A DNA stretch of 64,000 nucleotides from Acanthosoma haemorrhoidale (Eukaryota > Arthropoda > Insecta > Hemiptera > Acanthosomatidae): positions 119,791,768 through 119,855,767 of the forward strand of contig OV884014.1 in NCBI GenBank assembly GCA_930367205.1, given 5' to 3'. Under the pieces are notes generated by a model, which saw nothing but the letters and a program-made list of their open reading frames with translations, searched no databases and was not told the origin of the DNA. This document shows, in pieces, positions 26,109 through 42,840 of this stretch. Made by a program: the position numbers and the translations under genes. Each line of letters opens with the position of its first letter. The first letter of the stretch is position 1.

Positions 26109-28388
26109 GAGTGAATATAACATCAAATGATGTCGATTATGATAGTGTACCTTATCATTGGCACTCATTATATCACGTGATACGATCGTATAATGAAAGT
26201 TACGATTGAATATACTATTATATAATGTCGATTATGATAGTGTACCGCATCATTGGCACTCATTATATCACGTGATACTATCGTATGATTCAAGTCACGA
26301 GTGAATATAATATCAAATGATGTCAATTATGATAGTGTACCGCATCATTGGCACCCATTATATCACTTGATACGATCGTATGATTGAAGTCACGAGTGAA
26401 TATATCATCAAATGATGTTGAATATGATTGTATAATGTGTCATTGGCAAACATTGTATCACGTGATACGATCGTATGATTAAACTTACAGGTGAATATAA
26501 CATCAAATGATGTCGATTATGATAGTGTACCGCATCATTGGCACTCATTATATCACGTGATACTATCGTATGATTGAAGTCACGAGTGAATATAACATCA
26601 AATGATGCTAAATATGATTGTATAGTGTATCATTAGCACTCATTGTTTCACGTGATACGATCGTATGATTAAAGTTACGAGTAAATATAACATCAAATGA
26701 TGTCGAATATGGTAGTGTACCTTATCATTGGCACTCATTATATCACGTGATACGATCGTATAATGAAAGTTACGAGTAAATATACTATTAAATAATGTCG
26801 ATTATGATAGTGTACCGCATCATAAGCACTCATTATATCACGTGATACGATCGTATGATTGAAGTCACGAGTGAATATAACATCAAATGATGTCAATTAT
26901 GATAGTGTTCCGTATCATAAGCACTCATTGTATCACGTGATACGATCGTATGATGAAAGTTACAAGTAAATATACTATTAAATGATGTCAATTATGATAG
27001 TGTACCGCATCATTAACACTCATTATATCACGTGATACGATCGTATGATTGAAGTCACGAGTGAATATACTATCAAACGATGTCAATTATGATAGTGTTG
27101 CGTATCATAAGCACTCATTGTATCACGTGATACGATCGTATGATGAAAGTTACGAGTGAAGATAACATCAAATGATGTCGATTATAATAGTGCACCGTAC
27201 CATTGGCACTCATAGTATCACGTGATACGATCGTATGATTAAAGTCAAGAGTGAATATAATATCAAATGATGTCAATTATGATAGTGTTGCGTATCATAA
27301 GCACTCATTGTATCACGTGATACGATCGTATGATGAAAGTTACGATTAGAGATACTAATAAATGATGTTGAATATAATAGTGCACCATATCATTAGCACT
27401 TATTGTATCATGTGATGCGATCGTATGATTAAAGTTACAAGTGAATATAACATCAAATGATGTCGATTATAATAGTGTACCGCATCATTGGCACTCATTA
27501 TATCACGTGATACTATCTTATGATTGAAGTCACGAGTGAATATAACATCAAATAATGCTAAATATGATTGTATAGTGTAGCATTGACACTCATTGTATCA
27601 CGAGATACGATCGTATGATTGAAGTCACGAGTGAATATAACATCAAATGATGTTGAATATGATTGTATAATGTATCATTAGCACTCATTGTTTCACGTGA
27701 TACGATCGTATGATTAAAGTTACAGGTGAATATAACATCAAATGATGTCGATTATGATAGTGTACCGCATCATTGGCACTCATTATATCACGTGATACTA
27801 TCGTATGATTGAAGTCACGAGTGAATATAACATCAAATGATGCTAAATATGATTGTATAGTGTATCATTAGCACTCATTGTTTCACGTGATACGATCGTA
27901 TGATTAAAGTTACGAGTAAATATAACATCAAATGATGTTGAATATGATTGTATAATGTATCATTAGCACTCATTGTTTCACGTGATACGATCGTATGATT
28001 AAAGTTACGAGTGAATATAACATCAAATAATGTTGAATATGATTGTATAATGTATCATTAGCACTCATTGTTTCACGTGATACGATCGTATGATTAAAGT
28101 CACGAGTGAATATAACATCAAATGATGTCAATTATGATAGTGTTCCGTATCATAAGCACTCATTGTATCACGTGATACGATCGTATGATGAAAGTTACAA
28201 GTAAATATACTATTAAATGATGTCGATTATGACAGTGTACCGTACCATTGGCACTCATAGTATCACGTGTTACGATCGTATGATTGAAGTCACGAATGAA
28301 TATAACCTCAAATGATGTCGATTATGATAGTGTACCGCATCATTGGCACTTATTATATCACGTGATACGATCGTATAATGAAAGTCAC
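26109..28388. repeat. 24-monomer higher-order repeat, copy 2 (2280 bp)
   Basis: The second tandem copy of 23829-26108. By eye only a handful of differences separate them. Examples are ATTCAAGTC near 26286, CAAACGATG near 27075 and ACGATTAGAGATAC near 27343 (copy 1 has ACAAGTAAATATAC). It is probably among the youngest events in the window. Confidence 0.9.
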
Positions 28389-31300
28389 GAGTGAATATAC
28401 TATAAAATGATGTCGATTATGATAGTGTACCACATCATTGGCACTCATTATATCACGTGATACGATCGTATGATTGAAGTCACGAGTGAATATAATATCA
28501 AATGATGTCAATTATGATAGTGTTGCGTATCATAAGCACTCATTGTATCACGTGATACGATCGTATGATGAAAGTTACGAGTGAATATAACATCAAATGA
28601 TGTCAAATAGGATTGTATAATGTATCATTAGCACTTATTTTTCACGTGATACGATCGTATGATTAAAGTTACGATTGGAGATACTAATAAATGATGTTGA
28701 ATATAATAGTGCACCATATCATTAGCACTTATTGTATCATGTGATGCGATCGTATGATTAAAGTTACAAGTGAATATAACATCAAATGATGTCGATTATA
28801 ATAGTGTACCGCATCATTGGCACTCATTATATCACGTGATGCTATCGTATGATTGAAGTCACGAGTGAATATAACATCAAATAATGCTAAATATGATTGT
28901 ATAGTGTAGCATTGACACTCATTGTATCACGAGATACGATCGTATGATTGAAGTCACGAGTGAATATACTATTAAATAATGTCGATTATGATAGTGTACC
29001 GCATCATTGGCACTCATTATATCACGTGATACTATCGTATGATTGAAGTCAGGAGTGAATATAACATCAAATGATGCTAAATATGATTGTATAGTGTATC
29101 ATTAGCACTCATTGTTTCACGTGATACGATCGTATGATTAAAGTTACGAGTAAATATAACATCAAATGATGTTGAATATGATAATGTACCGTATCATTAG
29201 CACTCATATTATCACGTGATACGATCGTATGATGAAAGTTACGAGTGAATATAACATCAAATAATGTTGAATATGATTGTATAATGTATCATTAGCACTC
29301 ATTGTTTCACGTGATACGATCGTATGATTAAAGTTACGAGTAAATATAACATCAAATGATGTCGATTATGATAGTGTACCTTATCATTGGCACTCATTAT
29401 ATCACGTGATACGATCGTATGATGAAAGTTACGAGTAAATATACTATTAAATAATGTCGATTATGATAGTGTACCGCATTATTGGCACTCATTATATCAC
29501 GTGATACGATCGTATGATTGAAGTCACGAGTGAATATAACATCAAATGATGTCAATTATGATAGTGTTCCGTATCATAAGCACTCATTGTATCACGTGAT
29601 ACGATCGTATGATGAAAGTTACAAGTAAATATACTATTAAATGATGTCGATTATGACAGTGTACCGTACCATTGGCACTCATAGTATCACGTGATGCTAT
29701 CGTATGATTGAAGTCACGAGTGAATATAACATCAAATGATGTCGATTATAATAGTGTACCACATCATTAGCACACATTGTATCACGTGGTACGATCGTAT
29801 GATTAAAGTTACGAGTGAAGATAACATCAAATGATGTCGATTATAATAGTGTACCTCACCATTGGCACTCATAGTATCACGTGATACGATCGTATGATTG
29901 AAGTCAAGAGTGAATATAATATCAAATGATGTCAATTATGATAGTGTTCCGTATCATAAGCACTCATTGTATCACGTGATACGATCGTATGATCAAAGTT
30001 ACAAGTAAATATACTATTAAATGATGTCGATTATGACAGTGTACCGTACCATTGGCACTCTTAGTATCACGTGATACGATCGTATGATTGAAGTCACAAG
30101 TGAATATAATATCAAATGATGTCAATTATGATAGTGTACCGCATCATTGGCACTCATTATCTCACTTGATACGATCGTATGATTGAAGTCACGAGTGAAT
30201 ATGTTATCAAATGATATTGAATATGATTGTATAATGTGTCATTGGCACACATTGTATCACGTGATACGATCGTATGATTAAAGTTACGAGTGAGTGCAAC
30301 ATCAAATGATGTCGATTATGATAGTGTACCGCATCATTGGCACTCATTATATCACGTGATACGATCGTATGATGAAAGTTACGAGTGAATATAACATCAA
30401 ATGATGTCGAATAGGATTGTATAATGTATCATTAGCACTCATTGTTTCACGTGATACGATCGTATGATTACAGTTACGATTGGAGATACTAATAAATGAT
30501 GTTGAATATAATAGTGCACCATATCATTAGCACTTATTGTATCATGTGATGCGATCGTATGATTGAAGTCACGAGTGAATATAATATCAAATGATGTCAA
30601 TTATGATAGTGTTGCGTATCATAAGCACTCATTGTATCACGTGATACGATCGTATGATGAAAGTTACGAGTGAATATAACATCAAATGATGTCGAATAGG
30701 ATTGTATAATGTATCATTAGCTCTTATTTTTCACGTGATACGATCGTATGATTAAAGTTACGATTGGAGATACTAATAAATGATGTTGAATATAATAGTG
30801 CACCATATCATTAGCACTTATTGTATCATGTGATGCGATCGTATGATTAAAGTTACAAGTGAATATAACATCAAATGATGTCGATTATAATAGTGTACCG
30901 CATCATTGGCACTCATTATATCACGTGATGCTATCGTATGATTGAAGTCACGAGTGAATATAACATCAAATAATGCTAAATATGATTGTATAGTGTAGCA
31001 TTGACACTCATTGTATCACGAGATACGATCGTATGATTGAAGTCACGAGTGAATATACTATAAAATAATGTCGATTATGATAGTGTACCGCATCATTGGC
31101 ACTCATTATATCACGTGATACTATCGTATGATTGAAGTCACGAGTGAATATAACATCAAATGATGCTAAATATGATTGTATAGTGTATCATTAGCACTCA
31201 TTGTTTCACGTGATACGATCGTATGATTAAAGTTACGAGTAAATATAACATCAAATGATGTTGAATATGATAATGTACCGTATCATTAGCACTCATATTA

Positions 31301-34300
31301 TCACGTGATACGATCGTATGATGAAAGTTACGAGTGAATATAACATCAAATGATGTCGATTATGATAGTGTACCACATCATTAGCACACATTGTATCACG
31401 TGGTACGATCGTATGATTAAAGTTACGAGTGAAGATAACATCAAATGATGTCGATTATAATAGTGTACCTCACCATTGGCACTCATAGTATCACGTGATA
31501 CGATCGTATGATTGAAGTCAAGAGTGAATATAATATCAAATGATGTCAATTATGATAGTGTTCCGTATCATAAGCACTCATTGTATCACGTGATACGATC
31601 GTATGATCAAAGTTACAAGTAAATATACTATTAAATGATGTCGATTATGACAGTGTACCGTACCATTGGCACTCTTAGTATCACGTGATACGATCGTATG
31701 ATTGAAGTCACGAGTGAATATAACATCAAATGATGTTGAATATGATTGTATAATGTATCATTAGCACTCATTGTTTCACGTGATACGATCGTATGATTAA
31801 AGTTACAGGTGAATATAACATCAAATGATGTCGATTATGATAGTGTACCGCATCATTGGCACTTATTATATCACGTGATACGATCGTATAATGAAAGTCA
31901 CGAGTGAATATACTATAAAATGATGTCGATTATGATAGTGTACCACATCATTGGCACTCATTATATCACGTGATACGATCGTATGATTGAAGTCACGAGT
32001 GAATATAATATCAAATGATGTCAATTATGATAGTGTTGCGTATCATTGGCACTCATTATATCACTTGATACGATCGTATGATTGAAGTCACGAGTGAATA
32101 TGTTATCAAATGATATTGAATATGATTGTATAATGTGTCATTGGCACACATTGTATCACGTGATACGATCGTATGATTAAAGTTACGAGTGAATGCAACA
32201 TCAAATGATGTCGATTATGATAGTGTACCGCATCATTGGCACTCATTATATCACGTGATACGATCGTATGATGAAAGTTACGAGTGAATATAACATCAAA
32301 TGATGTCGAATAGGATTGTATAATGTATCATTAGCACTCATTGTTTCACGTGATACGATCGTATGATTACAGTTACGATTGGAGATACTAATAAATGATG
32401 TTGAATATAATAGTGCACCATATCATTAGCACTTATTGTATCATGTGATGCGATCGTATGATTTAAGTCACGAGTGAATATAATATCAAATGATGTCAAT
32501 TATGATAGTGTTGCGTATCATAAGCACTCATTGTATCACGTGATACGATCGTATGATGAAAGTTACGAGTGAATATAACATCAAATGATGTCGAATAGGA
32601 TTGTATAATGTATCATTAGCTCTTATTTTTCACGTGATACGATCGTATGATTAAAGTTACGATTGGAGATACTAATAAATGATGTTGAATATAATAGTGC
32701 ACCATATCATTAGCACTTATTGTATCATGTGATGCGATCGTATGATTAAAGTTACAAGTGAATATAACATCAAATGATGTCGATTATAATAGTGTACCGC
32801 ATCATTGGCACTCATTATATCACGTGATGCTATCGTATGATTGAAGTCACGAGTGAATATAACATCAAATAATGCTAAATATGATTGTATAGTGTAGCAT
32901 TGACACTCATTGTATCACGAGATACGATCGTATGATTGAAGTCACGAGTGAATATACTATTAAATAATGTCGATTATGATAGTGTACCGCATCATTGGCA
33001 CTCATTATATCACGTGATACTATCGTATGATTGAAGTCACGAGTGAATATAACATCAAATGATGCTAAATATGATTGTATAGTGTATCATTAGCACTCAT
33101 TGTTTCACGTGATACGATCGTATGATTAAAGTTACGAGTAAATATAACATCAAATGATGTTGAATATGATAATGTACCGTATCATTAGCACTCATATTAT
33201 CACGTGATACGATCGTATGATGAAAGTTACGAGTGAATATAACATCAAATAATGTTGAATATGATTGTATAATGTATCATTAGCACTCATTGTTTCACGT
33301 GATACGATCGTATGATTAAAGTTACGAGTAAATATAACATCAAATGATGTCGATTATGATAGTGTACCTTATCATTGGCACTCATTATATCACGCGATAC
33401 GATCGTATGATTAAGGTTACGAGTGAATAAACTATTAAATGATGTCGAATATGATAGTGTACCGCATCATTGGCACTCATTGTTTCACGTGATACGATCG
33501 TATGATTAAAGTTACAGGTGAATATAACATCAAATGATGTCGATTATGATAGTGTACCGCATCATTGGCACTCATTATATCACTTGATACGATCGTATGA
33601 TTGAAGTCACGAGTGAATATATCATCAAATGATGTTGAATATGATTGTATAATGTGTCATTGGCAAACATTGTATCACGTGATACGATCGTATGATTAAA
33701 GTTACGAGTGAATACAACATCAAATGATGTCGATTATGATAGTGTACCGCATCATTGGCACTCATTATATCACGTGATACGATCGTTTGATGAAAGTTAC
33801 GAGTGAATATAACATCAAATAATGTCGAATAGGATTGTATAATGTATCATTAGCACTCATTGTTTCACGTGATACGATCGTATGATTAAAGTTACGAGTA
33901 AATATAACATCAAATGATGTCGAATATGATAATGTACCGTATCGTTAGCACTCATTGTATCACGTGATACGATCGTATGATGAAAGTTACGAGTAAATAT
34001 ACTATTAAATAATGTCGATTATGATAGTGTACCGCATTATTGGCACTCATTATATCACGTGATACGATCGTATGATTGAAGTCACGAGTGAATATAACAT
34101 CAAATGATGTCAATTATGATAGTGTTCCGTATCATAAGCACTCATTGTATCACGTGATACGATCGTATGATGAAAGTTACAAGTAAATATACTATTAAAT
34201 GATGTCGATTATGACAGTGTACCGTACCATTGGCACTCATAGTATCACGTGATACGATCGTATGATTGAAGTCACGAATGAATATAACATCAAATGATGT

Positions 34301-36138
34301 CGATTATGATAGTGTACCGCATCATTAGCACACATTGTATCACGTGGTACGATCGTATGATTAAAGTTACGAGTGAAGATAACATCAAATGATGTCGATT
34401 ATAATAGTGTACCGTACCATTGGCACTCATAGTATCACGTGATATGATCGTATGATTGAAGTCAAGAGTGAATATAATATCAAATGATGTCAATTATGAT
34501 AGTGTACCGCATCATTGGCACTCATTGTTTCACGTGATACGATCGTATGATTAAAGTTACAGGTGAATATAACATCAAATGATGTCGATTATGATAGTGT
34601 ACCGCATCATTGGCACTCATTATATCACGTGATACGATCGTTTGATGAAAGTTACGAGTGAATATAACATCAAATGATGTCGAATAGGATTGTATAATGT
34701 ATCATTAGCACTCATTGTTTCACGTGATACGATCGTATGATTAAAGTTACGAGTGAATATAACATCAAATGATGTTGAATATGATTGTATAATGTATCAT
34801 TAGCACTCATTGTTTCACGTGATACGATCGTATGATTGAAGTCAAGAGTGAATATAATATCAAATGATGTCAATTATGATAGTGTTCCGTATCATAAGCA
34901 CTCATTGTATCACGTGATACGATCGTATGATGAAAGTTACAAGTAAATATACTATTAAATGATGTCGATTATGACAGTGTACCGTACCATTGGCACTCAT
35001 AGTATCACGTGATACGATCGTATGATTGAAGTCACAAGTGAATATACTATCAAATGATGTCAATTATGATAGTGTACCGCATCATTGGCACTCATTATAT
35101 CACTTGATACGATCGTATGATTGAAGTCACGAGTGAATATATTATCAAATGATGTTGAATATGATTGTATAATGTGTCATTGGCACACATTGTATCACGT
35201 GATACGATCGTATGATTAAAGTTACGAGTGAATGCAACATCAAATGATGTCGATTATGATAGTGTACCGCATCATTGGCACTCATTATATCACGTGATAC
35301 GATCGTATGATGAAAGTTACGAGTGAATATAACATCAAATGATGTCGAATAGGATTGTATAATGTATCATTAGCACTCATTGTTTCACGTGATACGATCG
35401 TATGATTAAAGTTACGATTGGAGATACTAATAAATGATGTTGAATATAATAGTGCACCATATCATTAGCACTTATTGTATCATGTGATGCGATCATATGA
35501 TTAAAGTTACAAGTGAATATAACATCAAATGATGTCGATTATAATAGTGTACCGCATCATTTGCACTCATTATATCACGTGATACTATCGTATGATTGAA
35601 GTCACGAGTGAATATAACATCAAATAATGCTAAATATGATTGTATAGTGTAGCATTGACACTCATTGTATCACGAGATACGATCGTATGATTGAAGTCAC
35701 GAGTGAATATAACATCAAATGATGTTGAATATGATTGTATAATGTATCATTAGCACTCATTGTTTCACGTGATACGATCGTATGATTAAAGTTACAGGTG
35801 AATATAACATCAAATCATGTCGATTATGATAGTGTACCGCATCATTGGCACTCATTATATCACGTGATACTATCGTATGATTGAAGTCACGAGTGAATAT
35901 AACATCAAATGATGCTACATATGATTGTATAGTGTATCATTAGCACTCATTGTTTCACGTGATACGATCGTATGATTAAAGTTACGAGTAAATATAACAT
36001 CAAATGATGTTGAATATGATTGTATTATGTATCATTAGCACTCATTGTTTACGTGATACGATCGTATGATTAAAGTTACAGGTGAATATAACATCAAATG
36101 ATGTCGATTATGATAGTGTACTGCATCATTGGCACTCA
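27240..36138. repeat. 8.9-kb segment repeated at 47181-56080
   Basis: The offset is 19941 throughout: 27511 to 47452, 29732 to 49673, 31346 to 51287 and 34290 to 54231. It becomes 19942 after a 1-bp deletion at 36050/36051. At ~36130 the sequence leaves this module inside CATTGGCACTCAT and joins a 20.18-kb-type module (offset 15956). Confidence 0.88.
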
Positions 36139-36649
36139 TAGTATCACGTGATACGATCGTATAATGAAAGTTACGAGTGAATACACTATTAAATAATGTC
36201 GATTATGATAGTGTACCGCATCATTGGCACTCATTATATCACGTGATACGATCGTATGATTGAAGTCACGAGTGAATATAACATCAAATGATGTCAATTA
36301 TGATAGTGTTCCGTATCATAAGCACTCATTGTATCACGTGATACGATCGTATGATGAAAGTTACAAGTAAATATACTATTAAATGATGTCGATTATGACA
36401 GTGTACCGTACCATTGGCACTCATAGTATCACGTGATACGATCGTATGATTGAAGTCACGAATAAATATAACATCAAATGATGTCGATTATGATAGTGTA
36501 CCGAATCATTAGCACTCATTGTATCACGTGATACGATCGTATGATGAAAGTTACGAGTGAATATAACATCAAATGATGTCGATTATGATAGTGTACCTTA
36601 TCATTGGCACTCATTATATCACGTGATACGATCGTATAATGAAAGTTAC

Positions 36650-39600
36650 GATTGAATATACTATTATATAATGTCGATTATGATAGTGTACCGCATCATT
36701 GGCACTCATTATATCACGTGATACTATCGTATGATTGAAGTCACGAGTGAATATAACATCAAATGATGTCAATTATGATAGTGTACCGCATCATTGGCAC
36801 CCATTATATCACGTGATACGATCGTATGATTGAAGTCACGAGTGAATATATCATCAAATGATGTTGAATATGATTGTATAATGTGTCATTGGCACACATT
36901 GTATCACGTGATACGATCGTATGATTAAAGTTACAGGTGAATATAACATCAAATGATGTCGATTATGATAGTGTACCGCATCATTGGCACTCATTATATC
37001 ACGTAATACTATCGTATGATTGAAGTCACGAGTGAATATAACATCAAATGATGCTTAATATGATTGTATAGTGTATCATTAGCACTCATTGTTTCACGTG
37101 ATACGATCGTATGATTAAAGTTACGAGTAAATATAACATCAAATGATGTTGAATATGATTGTATAATGTATCATTAGCACTCATTGTTTCACGTGATACG
37201 ATCGTATGATTAAAGTTACAGGTGAATATAACATCAAATGATGTCGATTATGATAGTGTACCGCATCATTAACACTCATTATATCACGTGATACGATCGT
37301 ATGATTGAAGTCACGAGTGAATATACTATAAAATGATGTCAATTATGATAGTGTACCGCATCATTGGCACTCATTATATCACGTGATACTATCGTATGAT
37401 TGAAGTCACGAGTGAATATAACATCAAATGATGCTAAATATGATTGTATAGTGTATCATTAGCACTCATTGTTTCACGTGATACGATCGTATGATTAAAG
37501 TTACGAGTAAATATAACATCAAATGATGTCGAATATGGTAGTGTACCTTATCATTGGCACTCATTATATCACGTGATACGATCGTATAATGAAAGTTACG
37601 AGTAAATATACTATTAAATAATGTCGATTATGATAGTGTACCGCATCATAAGCACTCATTATATCACGTGATACGATCGTATGATTGAAGTCACGAGTGA
37701 ATATAACATCAAATGATGTCAATTATGATAGTGTTCCGTATCATAAGCACTCATTGTATCACGTGATACGATCGTATGATGAAAGTTACAAGTAAATATA
37801 CTATTAAATGATGTCAATTATGATAGTGTACCGCATCATTAACACTCATTATATCACGTGATACGATCGTATGATTGAAGTCACGAGTGAATATACTATC
37901 AAATGATGTCAATTATGATAGTGTTGCGTATCATAAGCACTCATTGTATCACGTGATACGATCGTATGATGAAAGTTACGAGTGAAGATAACATCAAATG
38001 ATGTCGATTATAATAGTACACCGTACCATTGGCACTCATAGTATCACGTGATACGATCGTATGATTAAAGTCAAGAGTGAATATAATATCAAATGATGTC
38101 AATTATGATAGTGTTGCGTATCATAAGCACTTATTTTTCACGTGATACGATCGTATGATTAAAGTTACGATTGGAGATACTAATAAATGATGTTGAATAT
38201 AATAGTGCACCATATCATTAGCACTTATTGTATCATGTGATGCGATCGTATGATTAAAGTTACAAGTGAATATAACATCAAATGATGTCGATTATAATAG
38301 TGTACCGCATCATTGGCACTCATTATATCACGTGATACTATCTTATGATTGAAGTCACGAGTGAATATAACATCAAATAATGCTAAATATGATTGTATAG
38401 TGTAGCATTGACACTCATTGTATCACGAGATACGATCGAATGATTGAAGTCACGAGTGAATATAACATCAAATGATGTTGAATATGATTGTATAATGTAT
38501 CATTAGCACTCATTGTTTCACGTGATACGATCGTATGATTAAAGTTACAGGTGAATATAACATCAAATGATGTCGATTATGATAGTGTACCGCATCATTG
38601 GCACTCATTATATCACGTGATACTATCGTATGATTGAAGTCACGAGTGAATATAACATCAAATGATGCTAAATATGATTGTATAGTGTATCATTAGCACT
38701 CATTGTTTCACGTGATACGATCGTATGATTAAAGTTACGAGTAAATATAACATCAAATGATGTTGAATATGATTGTATAATGTATCATTAGCACTCATTG
38801 TTTCACGTGATACGATCGTATGATTAAAGTTACGAGTGAATATAACATCAAATAATGTTGAATATGATTGTATAATGTATCATTAGCACTCATTGTTTCA
38901 CGTGATACGATCGTATGATTAAAGTCACGAGTGAATATAACATCAAATGATGTCAATTATGATAGTGTTCCGTATCATAAGCACTCATTGTATCACGTGA
39001 TACGATCGTATGATGAAAGTTACAAGTAAATATACTATTAAATGATGTCGATTATGACAGTGTACCGTACCATTGGCACTCATAGTATCACGTGTTACGA
39101 TCGTATGATTGAAGTCACGAATGAATATAACCTCAAATGATGTCAATTATGATAGTGTACCGCATCATTGGCACTTATTATATCACGTGATACGATCGTA
39201 TAATGAAAGTCACGAGTGAATATACTATAAAATGATGTCGATTATGATAGTGTACCACATCATTGGCACTCATTATATCACGTGATACGATCGTATTATT
39301 GAAGTCACGAGTGAATATAATATCAAATGATGTCAATTATGATAGTGTTGCGTATCATAAGCACTCATTGTATCACGTGATACGATCGTATGATGAAAGT
39401 TACGAGTGAATATAACATCAAATGATGTCAAATAGGATTGTATAATGTATCATTAGCACTTATTTTTCACGTGATACGATCGTATGATTAAAGTTACGAT
39501 TGGAGATACTAATAAATGATGTTGAATATAATAGTGCACCATATCATTAGCACTTATTGTATCATGTGATGCGATCGTATGATTAAAGTTACAAGTGAAT

Positions 39601-42600
39601 ATAACATCAAATGATGTCGATTATAATAGTGTACCGCATCATTGGCACTCATTATATCACGTGATGCTATCGTATGATTGAAGTCACGAGTGAATATAAC
39701 ATCAAATAATGCTAAATATGATTGTATAGTGTAGCATTGACACTCATTGTATCACGAGATACGATCGTATGATTGAAGTCACGAGTGAATATACTATTAA
39801 ATAATGTCGATTATGATAGTGTACCGCATCATTGGCACTCATTATATCACGTGATACGATCGTATGATTGAAGTCAGGAGTGAATATAACATCAAATGAT
39901 GCTAAATATGATTGTATAGTGTATCATTAGCACTCATTGTTTCACGTGATACGATCGTATGATTAAAGTTACGAGTAAATATAACATCAAATGATGTTGA
40001 ATATGATAATGTACCGTATCATTAGCACTCATATTATCACGTGATACGATCGTATGATGAAAGTTACGAGTGAATATAACATCAAATAATGTTGAATATG
40101 ATTGTATAATGTATCATTAGCACTCATTGTTTCACGTGATACGATCGTATGATTAAAGTTACGAGTAAATATAACATCAAATGATGTCGATTATGATAGT
40201 GTACCTTATCATTGGCACTCATTATATCACGTGATACGATCGTATAATGAAAGTTACGAGTAAATATACTATTAAATAATGTCGATTATGATAGTGTACC
40301 GCATTATTGGCACTCATTATATCACGTGATACGATCGTATGATTGAAGTCACGAGTGAATATAACATCAAATGATGTCAATTATGATAGTGTTCCGTATC
40401 ATAAGCACTCATTGTATCACGTGATACGATCGTATGATGAAAGTTACAAGTAAATATACTATTAAATGATGTCGATTATGACAGTGTACCGTACCATTGG
40501 CACTCATAGTATCACGTGATACGATCGTATGATTGAAGTCACGAATGAATATAACATCAAATGATGTCGATTATGATAGTGTACCACATCATTAGCACAC
40601 ATTGTATCACGTGGTACGATCGTATGATTAAAGTTACGAGTGAAGATAACATCAAATGATGTCGATTATAATAGTGTACCTCACCATTGGCACTCATAGT
40701 ATCACGTGATACGATCGTATGACTGAAGTCAAGAGTGAATATAATATCAAATGATGTCAATTATGATAGTGTTCCGTATCATAAGCACTCATTGTATCAC
40801 GTGATACGATCGTATGATCAAAGTTACAAGTAAATATACTATTAAATGATGTCGATTATGACAGTGTACCGTACCATTGGCACTCTTAGTATCACGTGAT
40901 ACGATCGTATGATTGAAGTCACAAGTGAATATAATATCAAATGATGTCAATTATGATAGTGTACCGCATCATTGGCACTCATTATATCACTTGATACGAT
41001 CGTATGATTGAAGTCACGAGTGAATATGTTATCAAATGATATTGAATATGATTGTATAATGTGTCATTGGCACACATTGTATCACGTGATACGATCGTAT
41101 GATTAAAGTTACGAGTGAGTGCAACATCAAATGATGTCGATTATGATAGTGTACCGCATCATTGGCACTCATTATATCACGTGATACGATCGTATGATGA
41201 AAGTTACGAGTGAATATAACATCAAATGATGTCGAATAGGATTGTATAATGTATCATTAGCACTCATTGTTTCACGTGATACGATCGTATGATTACAGTT
41301 ACGATTGGAGATACTAATAAATGATGTTGAATATAATAGTGCACCATATCATTAGCACTTATTGTATCATGTGATGCGATCGTATGATTGAAGTCACGAG
41401 TGAATATAATATCAAATGATGTCAATTATGATAGTGTTGCGTATCATAAGCACTCATTGTATCACGTGATACGATCGTATGATGAAAGTTACGAGTGAAT
41501 ATAACATCAAATGATGTCGAATAGGATTGTATAATGTATCATTAGCTCTTATTTTTCACGTGATACGATCGTATGATTAAAGTTACGATTGGAGATACTA
41601 ATAAATGATGTTGAATATAATAGTGCACCATATCATTAGCACTTATTGTATCATGTGATGCGATCGTATGATTAAAGTTACAAGTGAATATAACATCAAA
41701 TGATGTCGATTATAATAGTGTACCGCATCATTGGCACTCATTATATCACGTGATGCTATCGTATGATTGAAGTCACGAGTGAATATAACATCAAATAATG
41801 CTAAATATGATTGTATAGTGTAGCATTGACACTCATTGTATCACGAGATACGATCGTATGATTGAAGTCACAAGTGAATATACTATAAAATAATGTCGAT
41901 TATGATAGTGTACCGCATCATTGGCACTCATTATATCACGTGATACTATCGTATGATTGAAGTCACGAGTGAATATAACATCAAATGATGCTAAATATGA
42001 TTGTATAGTGTATCATTAGCACTCATTGTTTCACGTGATACGATCGTATGATTAAAGTTACGAGTAAATATAACATCAAATGATGTTGAATATGATAATG
42101 TACCGTATCATTAGCACTCATATTATCACGTGATACGATCGTATGATGAAAGTTACGAGTGAATATAACATCAAATGATGTCGATTATGATAGTGTACCA
42201 CATCATTAGCACACATTGTATCACGTGGTACGATCGTATGATTAAAGTTACGAGTGAAGATAACATCAAATGATGTCGATTATAATAGTGTACCTCACCA
42301 TTGGCACTCATAGTATCACGTGATACGATCGTATGATTGAAGTCAAGAGTGAATATAATATCAAATGATGTCAATTATGATAGTGTTCCGTATCATAAGC
42401 ACTCATTGTATCACGTGATACGATCGTATGATCAAAGTTACAAGTAAATATACTATTAAATGATGTCGATTATGACAGTGTACCGTACCATTGGCACTCT
42501 TAGTATCACGTGATACGATCGTATGATTGAAGTCACGAGTGAATATAACATCAAATGATGTTGAATATGATTGTATAATGTATCATTAGCACTCATTGTT

Positions 42601-42840
42601 TCACGTGATACGATCGTATGATTAAAGTTACAGGTGAATATAACATCAAATGATGTCGATTATGATAGTGTACCGCATCATTGGCACTTATTATATCACG
42701 TGATACGATCGTATAATGAAAGTCACGAGTGAATATACTATAAAATGATGTCGATTATGATAGTGTACCACATCATTGGCACTCATTATATCACGTGATA
42801 CGATCGTATGATTGAAGTCACGAGTGAATATAATATCAAA
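36650..42840. repeat. Module matching 26.2-32.0 kb
   Basis: Rare markers align at an offset of 10825-10826: TGTCGAATATGGTAG at 26701/37527, TACTATCTTA at 27511/38336, and the 67-codon stretches at 29732/40557 and 31346/42171. The left part has an additional 380 bp relative to 26.2 kb. At about 42.85 kb it switches to sequence matching 1.0 kb. Confidence 0.85.
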
